Shown in pieces: positions 7,796-15,592 of a stretch of 64,000 nt of DNA. The translations under genes and the position numbers were made by a program. The notes beneath the pieces were generated by a model. That model ran no database searches, had not been told where the DNA came from, and was given only the letters and a program-made list of their open reading frames with translations. Source of the DNA: GCA-2733415 sp964276095. Its GTDB lineage: Bacteria > Bacteroidota > Bacteroidia > Flavobacteriales > Flavobacteriaceae. The stretch is taken from positions 1,054,001 through 1,118,000 of the forward strand of contig CAXYDR010000001.1 of NCBI GenBank assembly GCA_964276095.1. Direction: 5' to 3'. The number at the start of each line of letters is the position of its first letter. The stretch's first letter is position 1.

Positions 7796-9040
7796 CTATT
7801 CAAATTCTTTTAAAGTCTTTGTAATAATAGAAACACAATCTAATAATTGCTCTCTAGTCATTACTAAAGGTGGTGCAAAACGGATGATGTTACCATGTGT
7901 TGGCTTAGCTAATAAACCGTTATCACGTAACTTCATACAAATGTTCCAAGCAGTATCACTATCTTCTGAATCGTTAATGATAATTGCATTTAACAATCCT
8001 TTTCCTCTTACTAAATTAACAATAGGACTAGTCTCGATAAACTTGTTCATTTCAGCTCTAAATAACTGACCTAACTCTTCAGCATTTTCTGCTAAGTTTT
8101 CTTCTCTAACAACTTCTAAAGCAGCTACAGCTACAGCAGCAGCTACAGGGTTACCTCCGAAAGTACTTCCGTGGTTTCCTGGTTGAATAACGTTCATAAT
8201 GTTGTTATTAGCCAATACTGCAGATACAGGATATACTCCACCACTTATTGCTTTTCCAAGTATTAAAACATCTGGTTTAGCATCTTCATGATCTACACAA
8301 ACTAACTTACCAGTACGTGCAATACCTGTTTGAACTTCATCAGCAATAAACAATACATTGTATTTATTACACAATGCTTTTACACCTGCTAAGTATCCTT
8401 CTTGTGGTACATAAACTCCAGCTTCCCCTTGAATAGGTTCTACCATGAATCCTGCAATATTTTTATTGTTTGCTAAAACTTCTTCTAAAGCTTTTAAGTT
8501 GTCATACTCAATTTTAATAAACCCTTTTGTATAAGGTCCAAAATTCTTTCTTGCAACAGGATCGTTAGAAAAAGAAATGATTGTAGTTGTTCTTCCGTGG
8601 AAGTTATTTTCACAAACAATTATTTCAGCTTCATTTTCAGCAATACCTTTTACTTCATAAGCCCATTTTCTACATAATTTTAATGCAGTTTCAACAGCTT
8701 CAGCACCAGTGTTCATTGGTAAGATTTTATCAAATCCAAAAAGTTCTGTTGCATATTTTTCATACTTCCCTAACACGTCATTATAAAATGCTCTTGAAGT
8801 TAATGTTAATTGTTGTGCTTGAGCTACCATTGCTCCTACAATTTTCGGGTGACAGTGTCCTTGGTTTACTGCAGAATACGCCGATAAGAAATCGTAGTAT
8901 TTTTTTCCTTCTACATCCCACACATATACTCCTTCACCTTTAGTTAATACTACTGGTAATGGGTGGTAGTTGTGCGCACCATGCTTGTCCTCTAATTCAA
9001 TTGCTTGTTGTGATGTTACTTGTTGTTCTAAAACAGCCAT
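7796..9040 (-). CDS. rocD: Ornithine--oxo-acid aminotransferase
   Basis: PLP-dependent class III aminotransferase converting ornithine and 2-oxoglutarate to glutamate semialdehyde and glutamate in arginine/proline metabolism. All 414 residues align with the RocD type: N-terminal AHNYHPLPVVL, NTGAEAVETALKL for phosphate binding, NNFHGRT, the cofactor aspartate in FIADEVQTG, the Schiff-base lysine in ILGKAISGG (about residue 265) and GSTFGGNPVA. Length is standard. The long, structured region upstream (9072-9141) would be part of its mRNA leader. It converges with the island gene on the shared terminator at 7744. Confidence 0.96.
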   Translation of the reverse strand: MAVLEQQVTSQQAIELEDKHGAHNYHPLPVVLTKGEGVYVWDVEGKKYYDFLSAYSAVNQGHCHPKIVGAMVAQAQQLTLTSRAFYNDVLGKYEKYATELFGFDKILPMNTGAEAVETALKLCRKWAYEVKGIAENEAEIIVCENNFHGRTTTIISFSNDPVARKNFGPYTKGFIKIEYDNLKALEEVLANNKNIAGFMVEPIQGEAGVYVPQEGYLAGVKALCNKYNVLFIADEVQTGIARTGKLVCVDHEDAKPDVLILGKAISGGVYPVSAVLANNNIMNVIQPGNHGSTFGGNPVAAAVAVAALEVVREENLAENAEELGQLFRAEMNKFIETSPIVNLVRGKGLLNAIIINDSEDSDTAWNICMKLRDNGLLAKPTHGNIIRFAPPLVMTREQLLDCVSIITKTLKEFE

Positions 9041-9071
9041 TTTTTAAATAATTTAAGATAAATAAAATAAC

Positions 9072-9141
9072 CATTCCTTCTCTACCTTTATTCTTTCGAA
9101 GAGTCGAAAATTCAGCGTGGGAGAGAAATCATCCCTGAAAG
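9072..9141 (-). other. Structured element in rocD leader
   Basis: Read on the minus strand this 70-base stretch folds as a nested pair of hairpins: TTTCG/CGAAA near 9093-9110 inside a TTCTCT/AGAGAA pairing (9078-9083 with 9121-9126), next to CTTTCAGGGAT. It lies 30-100 bases ahead of the rocD start. The other part of this 299-base gap (9142-9339) is plain AT-rich DNA carrying the promoter at 9311. Could be a regulatory leader or a REP-type repeat. Confidence 0.4.
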
Positions 9142-9310
9142 TTCTGCAAATTAATAAATCTTATTTGATTATTATAAAATTATATACAAAACCTACTAAT
9201 TATGTGGTTTGGCCTTAAAAAGAAATTTTTCATACAATGTTAGAAAATCTGTAATTCTCTTTTTTATAAAAACTTTAAGTTCTTTTTTAAGTAAATAGAT
9301 TAAATACTGT

Positions 9311-9318
9311 TATTTTTG
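9311..9318 (+). promoter_or_regulatory. Bacteroidetes -7 box (TAnnTTTG)
   Basis: TATTTTTG, 22 bases before the start of the DUF6452 gene. No good -33 TTG is present at the usual distance, so this is a moderate call. Confidence 0.45.
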
Positions 9319-9339
9319 TTCGTTTAGAATACTCAATAC

Positions 9340-9858
9340 ATGAAAAAAACTATAACGATACTCACTTTTTTATTGCTAGCTATTAGCTGTGAGAAAGATG
9401 ATGTTTGTACTACACCAAATGCAGATACAGCACATTTAATAATCAGTTTTTACGATCAGCTTGACCAAGAAGTTCTTAAACCTGTTACTAACTTATCAAT
9501 TGTAGGAGTTGATAACTCATTTAGGTATGGTACAGTGAGTACTAAAGATTCTATTGTTGTTCCTTTACGAATACTAAAAAACAATACTAGTTATAGGCTT
9601 ATAAAAGATTACGAAATAGATGACAACGGTACTCCTACTGATACTTCTGATGATTTTGCAACAGGAAATGAAGATGTCATTGTTCTTAATTATATAAATG
9701 AAGAGTTATTTATATCCAAAGCATGTGGGTTTAAAAATGTTTTTAATGAGGTTAATTTTGGATTTACTCCTGATACGGATAACTGGATATTAAGCTCGAC
9801 TGTAATTACTAATAAAATTGAAAACGAAGACAATGCGCACATACATATTTTTCATTAG
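9340..9858 (+). CDS. DUF6452 family lipoprotein
   Basis: A 172-residue predicted lipoprotein: signal sequence MKKTITILTFLLLAISC with the lipid-anchored Cys17, then CTTPNADTAHLIISFYDQ, which is the DUF6452 signature region, and a beta-rich body. The family is restricted to Bacteroidetes and has no known function. Its 3' end overlaps the start of the next gene by 26 bases in another frame, and the pair DUF6452-DUF6048 is a conserved arrangement in this family of bacteria, suggesting an envelope complex of lipoprotein plus outer-membrane barrel. Confidence 0.8.
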   Translation: MKKTITILTFLLLAISCEKDDVCTTPNADTAHLIISFYDQLDQEVLKPVTNLSIVGVDNSFRYGTVSTKDSIVVPLRILKNNTSYRLIKDYEIDDNGTPTDTSDDFATGNEDVIVLNYINEELFISKACGFKNVFNEVNFGFTPDTDNWILSSTVITNKIENEDNAHIHIFH

Positions 9859-10519
9859 TCTATTATTATCTTTTGCAGGGTTTGCACAGGAAGAAGTAGT
9901 TAAAGACAGCTCAAAAACAAATAAATTCGGATTACGAGTAGGAACTGATATTTCTAAACTAGTAAAATCCGCTGTTATAAAAGATTATACTGCTTTTGAA
10001 ATAAATGCTGACTATAAGTTTGCGAAAAAATATTCCGTAGCTGGTGAATTTGGAAATGAAAACCGCACTATTGACGAAACACAAGTAAACTATACTACTG
10101 AAGGAAGTTATTTTAAAGTTGGTGTTGACTATAATGCCTATGAAAACTGGTTGGGTATGGAAAATGCCATATTTGTTGGCTTACGATACGGATTAAGCTC
10201 TTACAAAAACACTCTTAATAGCCATACCATCTTCAACTCTGACCAATATTGGGAAGAAAGTGGACTAAAAACAAACACCATTAATTATGATAGTTCTACA
10301 ACACATTTTGTTGAATTTATTATAGGAATTAAAGCTGAAATTTTCAATAACCTATACTTAGGAATAAATGCACAACTTAAAAATTATGTTGGTAACACAA
10401 ACCCAGATAATTTTACAAATCTATACATTCCTGGTTTCGGGAAAACTACCGACGATTCAAAATGGGGAGTTGGTTTTGGTTACTCCATAAGTTACTTCAT
10501 TCCTTTTTATAAGAAGTAA
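9833..10519 (+). CDS. DUF6048 family outer-membrane protein
   Basis: A 228-residue predicted outer-membrane beta-barrel. The ATG at 9833 is chosen because it gives a clean signal peptide (MRTYIFFISLLLSFAGFAQ); the in-frame ATG at 9818 only adds five polar residues. The body shows alternating strands with aromatic girdles (YKFAKKYSVAGEFGNEN, SYFKVGVDYNAYENWLG) and ends in a hydrophobic strand GVGFGYSISYFIPFYKK, typical of a terminal barrel strand. It overlaps the DUF6452 lipoprotein gene, so the two are translationally coupled. Function is unknown. Confidence 0.75.
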   Translation: MRTYIFFISLLLSFAGFAQEEVVKDSSKTNKFGLRVGTDISKLVKSAVIKDYTAFEINADYKFAKKYSVAGEFGNENRTIDETQVNYTTEGSYFKVGVDYNAYENWLGMENAIFVGLRYGLSSYKNTLNSHTIFNSDQYWEESGLKTNTINYDSSTTHFVEFIIGIKAEIFNNLYLGINAQLKNYVGNTNPDNFTNLYIPGFGKTTDDSKWGVGFGYSISYFIPFYKK

Positions 10520-10560
10520 AAAAGACGTAACTTGTATAATACCCTTAAAACAAGTATGTT

Positions 10561-11478
10561 ATGCTAAAGCTCTTTACTGCATCGCAAATTAGGGCTTGGG
10601 ATAATTATACGATTAAACACGAGCCAATCTCCTCAATTCACCTAATGGAGCGTGCAGCTATTGTTTTTAAAAACTGGTTTATCACTGAATTTACTTCTAC
10701 TCAAAAAGTACATGTATTTTGTGGCCCAAGAAATAATGGCGGAGATGGATTGGCAATTTGTCGGTTATTATTACAGAAAGGTTTTCAAGTTTCACCCTAT
10801 TTAATAAATCCTGAAAATAAATTTTCCGTTGATTGTTATCAAAACTATCAGAAGCTAGCTGATGTTAATACAATAACAAATACATCTCAATTTACAACCG
10901 AAAATATTAGTGATAACGATATTATAATTGATGACTTTTTTGGTTCTGGCTTATCTAGACCAATTGCCGGTATTTATAAATCGATAATTAATGTTTTGAA
11001 TACAATTAATTGTACCAAAATAGCCGTTGATGTACCTTCTGGAATGTATAGTGATTCGCAAAATTTAATTTCAGATACTGTTTTAAAAGTAGATATTATA
11101 GCTACATTTCAAACAATGAAACGCTCCTTTTTCTTTAAAGAAAACAACGATAATTTTAAAACAATCGTTGTTCTAGATATTGGGCTTTCAAAAACCTTTT
11201 ACTCAAATACTAAATGCAATTGGTACATTATTGATAAAATAGATAATATTTCTACATCCAATAAACACACATCAGACTCACTAGAAGATTTTACAGAGTT
11301 AGTAGCCTATAATTCTGATATAAGTACTTTAGATACTATTAAAATGTGCTTAAAAACAGCTCATAGACAGAAGAAACACATTAGCTTTAAACAACTACAT
11401 ACGTACATTGCTTCACCAGAAAAAAATGTGTATATCCTTTCTAATTTTTCTCAGCCTGAATCCCAACTAAAAGAGTAA
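10561..11478 (+). CDS. nnrE: NAD(P)H-hydrate epimerase, kinase domain degenerate
   Basis: YjeF N-terminal domain protein that epimerises R- and S-NAD(P)HX during nicotinamide nucleotide repair. Visible are FCGPRNNGGDGLAICRLL (nucleotide-binding loop, about 55-72), IIDDFFGSGLSRP and AVDVPSGMYSD, ending near residue 220 with VLDIGLS. In most Bacteroidetes this domain is fused to the ADP/ATP-dependent NAD(P)HX dehydratase, giving about 500 residues. Here the protein stops at 305, and the last 85 residues lack the dehydratase glycine-rich loops. It may be epimerase only, with the dehydratase lost or encoded elsewhere. Located 41 bases after the DUF6048 gene, probably cotranscribed. Confidence 0.8.
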   Translation: MLKLFTASQIRAWDNYTIKHEPISSIHLMERAAIVFKNWFITEFTSTQKVHVFCGPRNNGGDGLAICRLLLQKGFQVSPYLINPENKFSVDCYQNYQKLADVNTITNTSQFTTENISDNDIIIDDFFGSGLSRPIAGIYKSIINVLNTINCTKIAVDVPSGMYSDSQNLISDTVLKVDIIATFQTMKRSFFFKENNDNFKTIVVLDIGLSKTFYSNTKCNWYIIDKIDNISTSNKHTSDSLEDFTELVAYNSDISTLDTIKMCLKTAHRQKKHISFKQLHTYIASPEKNVYILSNFSQPESQLKE

Positions 11479-11521
11479 TTACTAATGCTATATAGTATCA
11501 AATACCGTACTTTCATACACA

Positions 11522-11537
11522 TACTTATTAATAAGTA
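11522..11537. promoter_or_regulatory. 16-bp perfect palindrome upstream of smpB
   Basis: TACTTATTAATAAGTA, perfectly self-complementary, 41 bases upstream of the putative -7 box at 11578. It may be an operator; AT-rich palindromes can also arise by chance here. Confidence 0.3.
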
Positions 11538-11577
11538 AAAAAACAGATAGGAATACCGTTTCTTTTAAAACAAATTC

Positions 11578-11585
11578 TATTTTTG
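11578..11585 (+). promoter_or_regulatory. Putative -7 box of smpB
   Basis: TATTTTTG matching TAnnTTTG, 60 bases before the smpB start. No exact TTG at -33. Confidence 0.4.
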
Positions 11586-11645
11586 TATTACTAAATTAAC
11601 TGCCTCATAAATACATATGGAGTAGAAATTAAACCCACAGTTGGG

Positions 11646-12104
11646 ATGAAACAAAAGAAAATCAACATAAAAAATAAGAAAGCAAAATTTGAATATGAAA
11701 TTTTGGATACTTACGATGCTGGAGTAATGCTCGTTGGTACTGAAATTAAATCTATCAGAGAAGGTAAAGCTACAATCACCGAAAGCTTTTGTGAGTTTAA
11801 TGATCGTGCTGAACTATTTGTTATTAACATGTATATTGATGAGTATACTCATGCGTCCTACTTTAATCACCTAACAAGAAGAGAACGTAAACTCTTATTG
11901 AATAAAAAGGAGTTAAAAAAACTACACAAGGAAGTTAAAAACACTGGTTTAACCATTATTCCTTTAAATTTGTTTTTAAATGACAAAGGACTCGCAAAAC
12001 TAAAAATTGCTTTATGTAGAGGTAAAAAAATACACGATAAAAGAAATACGCTTAAGGATAAAGATAACAAACGAGATCTTGATAGAATTAAGAAAGAATT
12101 TTAA
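11646..12104 (+). CDS. smpB: SsrA-binding protein
   Basis: SmpB binds tmRNA and takes it to stalled ribosomes for trans-translation. At 152 residues it has the standard length. The oligonucleotide-binding barrel is recognisable from ILDTYDAGVMLVGTEIKSIREGKA, HASYFNHLTRRERKLLLN and GLTIIPLNLFLNDKGLAKLKIALCRGKK, followed by the basic C-terminal tail (DKRNTLKDKDNKRDLDRIKK) that enters the decoding centre. No tmRNA gene is visible in the window. It stands alone behind its own promoter, downstream of nnrE. Confidence 0.97.
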   Translation: MKQKKINIKNKKAKFEYEILDTYDAGVMLVGTEIKSIREGKATITESFCEFNDRAELFVINMYIDEYTHASYFNHLTRRERKLLLNKKELKKLHKEVKNTGLTIIPLNLFLNDKGLAKLKIALCRGKKIHDKRNTLKDKDNKRDLDRIKKEF

Positions 12105-12119
12105 TACGTTTTATCTTTA

Positions 12120-12147
12120 CTAAATAATACACGGTATTGTACAACGT
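12120..12147 (-). repeat. Boundary fragment of a cassette-like element
   Basis: On the minus strand, directly after the dioxygenase stop codon, the DNA reads ACGTTGTACAATACCGTGTA. This resembles the boundary phrases of the element at 12785-12945 (GATTGTACAACA, TTGTGTACAGCAAC) and the ACCAACACCGCATAT of element A. Too short to call more than a fragment. Confidence 0.35.
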
Positions 12148-12154
12148 TTTTTTA

Positions 12155-12784
12155 TCAATAGTCCGGGATGTTCAATCCTAAAATTACATCTCTGTTGGCT
12201 GTTAAAATTCTGTTCTTCTTTTCAAGTTTAATAATTCCTGTACCACCTCTATTCTTTTGAGATTGGACTTTTTCTTTAGTAAGCGTTGGATCATCCCTGA
12301 ATAGATAGCTGTCAATATAATATGGAATTGTATTGGGTTCCTTTATATAAATATGAATATGTTCTGGTTCATTTACTTCCGGATAAGGCGCAGGCCTAAA
12401 TGTATAAAAAGTAAATCTTCCATCATCACCTGTTTTCATCCATCCTCTAAATTGTCCATGTCTTTTTTCCCATCCAATTGGGCTTTTACTAGGCTTATAA
12501 ATACCGTCACGGCTTGTATGATAAACATACAATAAAACATTTTTAGCAGGGGTTTTTCCGTCACGATTGAAAACCGTTCCAGTAATTTTAATTTTAGGGG
12601 TATTCTCCATGAAACCAGGTAACGTGTCAATAGCTAAAGGTGATTTTTTTAGTATTTTATAATCTAAAGCTGCTTCACAGTCCTCACAAGGCCCACCAAC
12701 TTGTCGTTCAGAGTTTGTTTCAGACTGCCCCTTACAAGATGATACGAATAAGAGTAATAGCACTAACCCAAAAATATTTTTCAT
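12155..12784 (-). CDS. Intradiol ring-cleavage dioxygenase-like lipoprotein
   Basis: A 209-residue exported protein: lipoprotein signal with Cys17 in VSSCKGQ, then the protocatechuate 3,4-dioxygenase-type beta sandwich (about 68-205). All four non-haem iron ligands can be placed: a tyrosine in DGIYKP, a tyrosine in PAPYPEV and the two histidines in EHIHIYI. Cytoplasmic family members cleave catechols between the hydroxyls; exported anchored versions in Bacteroidetes have no settled substrate. No aromatic catabolism genes lie nearby. It sits alone between two copies of the cassette-like boundary sequence, suggesting acquisition. Confidence 0.82.
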   Translation of the reverse strand: MKNIFGLVLLLLFVSSCKGQSETNSERQVGGPCEDCEAALDYKILKKSPLAIDTLPGFMENTPKIKITGTVFNRDGKTPAKNVLLYVYHTSRDGIYKPSKSPIGWEKRHGQFRGWMKTGDDGRFTFYTFRPAPYPEVNEPEHIHIYIKEPNTIPYYIDSYLFRDDPTLTKEKVQSQKNRGGTGIIKLEKKNRILTANRDVILGLNIPDY

Positions 12785-12945
12785 GATTTGCTGATTTCAA
12801 ATGTTGTACAATCGTTTATATAAAATGTTGTGAGACGCAAGTTGACCTACAGGATTTCTGACAGGAAACCCACGAGTAAATCATGCCTGCTTTTGAAAGT
12901 ATAAGCCAAGCCTAAGCATGCTTTTTATATGTTGCTGTACACAAT
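12785..12945 (-). repeat. Cassette-like intergenic element D with inverted ends
   Basis: Fills the gap between two minus-strand genes exactly, from stop codon to next leader. Its ends are imperfect inverted repeats: 12803-12825 (GTTGTACAATCGTTTATATAAAA) pairs with 12922-12944, reading TTGTGTACAGCAACATATAAAAA on the other strand. Internal pairings include GCATGCTT / AAGCAGGCATG and GGGTTTCCTGTCAG / GACAGGAAACCC. No ORF. The long near-palindrome is what a folded single-strand recombination site or a small MITE would look like. Confidence 0.5.
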
Positions 12946-13473
12946 TTAGTCTTGAATAAACATATCAAATTCATTAATTCCGTAAGCTTTAATGTAATCT
13001 TGTTCTCCTATACTATTCGACTCATTGGAATCGTAATCCATTAATATTTTCCAGATATTATTCTCCTTTATGAAGAGAACATGAAATTGGCCATAATAAA
13101 TTTGTTTATTCTCTTGATTTTCAGATCTAATAAGTTTGTATATACCTCTTTCACTTGCGATAGAGTCATTATTAATTCTTTCAAAGAACCGTAGCGAAAT
13201 ATTATTTAAAATATTATTTCCCTTTGCTTTCTTAAATATTGTTTTATAGTTGTTTATATAGGTTTCATAATCCGTTATCTTTTTGCCTCCTGATATACGC
13301 ATTAATTTTTTTGAATGAATTTCGGCCATTGGTTGATAATCCAATGAGTCAAAAGCTTGATAAAATTTATCCCAGACTTTATTAATCTCTTTCATATTGT
13401 TTAGAGACTGAGAATTACTTTGGTTGGTAAATACAACCAAGAATAGTATAACGATAATAAATTTGTTAAGCAT
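12946..13473 (-). CDS. Secreted NTF2/SnoaL-like protein
   Basis: A 175-residue exported protein. The start at 13473 gives a proper signal peptide (MLNKFIIVILFLVVFTNQSNSQ); the longer open frame to 13557 runs through a noncoding hairpin and adds an unlikely N terminus. The mature part has the NTF2-like layout: helix INKVWDKFYQAFDSLDYQPM, then HSKKLMRISGG, a helix with YINNYKTIFKKA, and the beta sheet DSIASERGIYKL ... YYGQFHVLFIKENNIWKILMDYD. Family members include enzymes and binding proteins, so no function can be given. Framed by cassette-like elements on both sides. Confidence 0.7.
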   Translation of the reverse strand: MLNKFIIVILFLVVFTNQSNSQSLNNMKEINKVWDKFYQAFDSLDYQPMAEIHSKKLMRISGGKKITDYETYINNYKTIFKKAKGNNILNNISLRFFERINNDSIASERGIYKLIRSENQENKQIYYGQFHVLFIKENNIWKILMDYDSNESNSIGEQDYIKAYGINEFDMFIQD

Positions 13474-13491
13474 ACTTAGAACGTTTTTCTT

Positions 13492-13560
13492 CAAAATTGT
13501 ACACAGCAAGGAAATAAACGCAATAGCGTTTCTACCATAAACACCATGTATAAACACTAT
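13492..13560 (-). repeat. Cassette-like boundary with hairpin upstream of the NTF2 gene
   Basis: On the minus strand the leader of the NTF2-like gene contains TTGCTGTGTACAATTTT, like the ends of element D, preceded by a perfect hairpin AAACGC-TATT-GCGTTT (13516-13531) and GTTTATACATGGTG. It looks like a shorter relative of element D. Confidence 0.4.
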
Positions 13561-13692
13561 TGTCTATATATGTACTTAAAATGATATCTTTTTTTGGGAG
13601 GTATGTAAAGCTACAAAAATATTAGAAGAAATACCCCATTAATAAACGAGATTCAAATAGCTCTGAAGGAATTATAAGCAAATACTATATTT

Positions 13693-13738
13693 ATAACATA
13701 AAAAAGATTCAGTGAAAACTGAATCTTTTTTATGTTAT
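13693..13738 (-). terminator. Terminator of fsa, 21-bp perfect stem
   Basis: ATAACATAAAAAAGATTCAGT pairs perfectly with its complement across a GAAA loop, with A and T runs on both flanks. It ends 14 bases from the fsa stop codon and would also stop plus-strand transcription. Confidence 0.9.
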
Positions 13739-13751
13739 CTAGACAAGTTAT

Positions 13752-14408
13752 CTAGTTGTTTCCTTTTTTATAATCTGCTAGAAATTTAGCCAATCCAATA
13801 TCAGTTAATGGATGTTTTAATAATCCTTCAATTGCACTTAATGGACCTGTCATTACATCTGCTCCTATTTTTGCACAATCAACAATATGCATAGTATGGC
13901 GTACTGAAGCTGCTAAAATTTGAGTTTCGTATTCATAATTATCATAAATGGTTCTTATTTCATCAATTAAATTAATTCCATCTGTAGATATATCATCCAA
14001 TCGTCCAATAAATGGTGATACATAAGTAGCACCTGCTTTAGCAGCTAACAATGCCTGACCTGCAGAAAAAACTAAAGTGACATTAGTTTTAACTCCCCTA
14101 TCACTAAAATATTTTGTCGCACGAATACCATCTTTTATCATTGGCAATTTGACTACAATTTGATCATGTAATTCTGCTAATGCTTCACCTTCTCTAATCA
14201 TTCCTTCATAATCCGTAGCAATAACCTCTGCACTTACATCACCTTCAACAATATTACAGATAGCAACATAATGTTTTAAGATATTATTTGTCCCTGTAAT
14301 TCCTTCTTTCGCCATTAATGAAGGATTAGTAGTTACCCCATCTAACACTCCTAATGATTGCGCTTCTCTAATTTGATCTAAGTTTGCTGTATCTATAAAA
14401 AATTTCAT
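13752..14408 (-). CDS. fsa: Fructose-6-phosphate aldolase / small transaldolase
   Basis: A 218-residue class I aldolase of the small transaldolase (TalC/MipB/FSA) group. N-terminal MKFFIDTANLDQIREA, GVTTNPSLMAKEG, the Schiff-base lysine in VVKLPM (Lys87), ITVF-like NVTLVFSAGQALLA and SPFIGRLDDIS are all in order. The family splits between transaldolase (pentose phosphate pathway) and fructose-6-phosphate aldolase; sequence reading alone does not settle which. Annotated Flavobacteriaceae use both names. It lies 62 bases upstream of the SDR gene on the same strand and is followed by a strong terminator. Confidence 0.9.
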   Translation of the reverse strand: MKFFIDTANLDQIREAQSLGVLDGVTTNPSLMAKEGITGTNNILKHYVAICNIVEGDVSAEVIATDYEGMIREGEALAELHDQIVVKLPMIKDGIRATKYFSDRGVKTNVTLVFSAGQALLAAKAGATYVSPFIGRLDDISTDGINLIDEIRTIYDNYEYETQILAASVRHTMHIVDCAKIGADVMTGPLSAIEGLLKHPLTDIGLAKFLADYKKGNN

Positions 14409-14470
14409 TGGTTTATATTTTAAAGTTTATATCATGAAGCTACGCTTCTATTTTTATTATTCTTAAAACC

Positions 14471-15277
14471 TTATAACTTATAATGATTCAAGAGTAATTT
14501 CTCGTATGCTTTATCTGGCAATATTCTTTTTAATACAATTGAAAATTTTTGCATAAAAGCACCAACTTTATAGTGTATTTTAGGACTATCACTTTCTATT
14601 ATTTTATGAATAACCTTAGCCATTTCAATAGGATCGTTCCCTTCATCAACATGATCATTCATTAATTGTAAGGTATTCCCATAAGGTACTTTATAAGGAG
14701 AATCATCTAATACTGGGGAATGGTAACGTCCTGAAGCAATATTTGTAGCAAAATCACCAGGAGCCACATTAGTCATTTGAATATTGAAATCCTTAACTTC
14801 CATCCTTAACGCTTCCGTTAATAATTCTAGTGTTCCTTTAGTTGCTGAATACACACCTCTATATGGTAATCCCATATAACCAGCAATGGAAGTAATATTT
14901 ATTACCAATCCACTTTTTTGAATTCGCATTTGTGGTAATACCGCTTTAATTAAATCTATAGGGCCAAAAACATTCGTTTGAAATGCTTTTTTCATTTCAA
15001 TATCTGGCGTTTCTTCTATTGGACCAGTAATACCAACGCCTGCATTATTAATTAACACATCTAATTTACCTTCATTAGCAATAACCGTTTGTACTGCCGT
15101 TTGTATCGTTTCAGAATTAGTAACATCCAATGCTATTAATTTAAAAGGCAATTTTTCAATAATTCTATCAGGGTTTCTACTTGTTCCGTAAACAATAAAT
15201 CCTTTTTCTGATAAAAAAGTAGCTACAGATTTTCCTATTCCTGATGAGCCACCAGTAATTAATACAACTTTAGACAT
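14471..15277 (-). CDS. Short-chain dehydrogenase/reductase
   Basis: Classical SDR oxidoreductase, 268 residues. The Rossmann cofactor motif TGGSSGIG is at residues 8-15, the NNAG strand motif near 90, the catalytic serine in NITSIAG near 140 and the YSATK active-site pair near 155. Asn and Arg after the glycine loop (GTSRNPD) favour NADP(H). The C-terminal helix and basic tail (MQKFSIVLKRILP) resemble membrane-associated steroid/acyl SDRs of the same class, but the substrate is unknown. It is read just upstream of fsa on the same strand. Confidence 0.92.
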   Translation of the reverse strand: MSKVVLITGGSSGIGKSVATFLSEKGFIVYGTSRNPDRIIEKLPFKLIALDVTNSETIQTAVQTVIANEGKLDVLINNAGVGITGPIEETPDIEMKKAFQTNVFGPIDLIKAVLPQMRIQKSGLVINITSIAGYMGLPYRGVYSATKGTLELLTEALRMEVKDFNIQMTNVAPGDFATNIASGRYHSPVLDDSPYKVPYGNTLQLMNDHVDEGNDPIEMAKVIHKIIESDSPKIHYKVGAFMQKFSIVLKRILPDKAYEKLLLNHYKL

Positions 15278-15410
15278 TGATTGATTGATAATAAATTAAA
15301 TTAATGAATATGCGAAAGCACGTAAAAGTACACTTTTTTGAAATGAAGTAAAAACTTAATAATGTAATTATTGTGAGGAAGGATTTTTTTGAGTTTAGCG
15401 CACAAAAAAT

Positions 15411-15503
15411 GGCAAGCTCCCTACATCACACCGCTCAACCATTTACCTTTGCTGCGTTCCCGCCCTGGAGGATTCAACAGGAGCTAGTTGTGTAGGACTT
15501 GCC
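15411..15503 (-). ncRNA. ffs: Signal recognition particle RNA, small bacterial type
   Basis: The 93-base region folds end to end: GGCAAGTCCTACA at the 5' end (minus strand) pairs with TGTAGGGAGCTTGCC at the 3' end. The apical region carries the Ffh-binding consensus, in its Bacteroidetes form CCAGGGCGGGAACGCAGCAA. A near-ideal promoter lies immediately upstream. The 315-base gap between the SDR gene and the cyclotransferase gene holds this RNA, its promoter and little else. Confidence 0.93.
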
Positions 15504-15507
15504 GAGG

Positions 15508-15537
15508 CAAATATACAACCTTTTTCATTCTACGCAA
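15508..15537 (-). promoter_or_regulatory. Promoter of the SRP RNA
   Basis: On the minus strand TTG (15535-15537), 19 bases, then TATATTTG (15508-15515). This is the Bacteroidetes primary-sigma consensus and places the start site at the first base of the RNA. Confidence 0.85.
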
Positions 15538-15592
15538 CCATTTTTTTGTCTGATTTAATTGATTTACCTTGCTTAAAAAAATTAACTAAAGC

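Noticed and set aside
8587..8943. 118-residue plus-strand ORF inside rocD.
   Set aside because: Leu/Gln/His-rich low-complexity translation typical of an antisense shadow.
13474..13557. 28-residue N-terminal extension of the NTF2-like gene.
   Set aside because: It runs through a hairpin of the cassette-like leader and hides the real signal peptide that starts at 13473.
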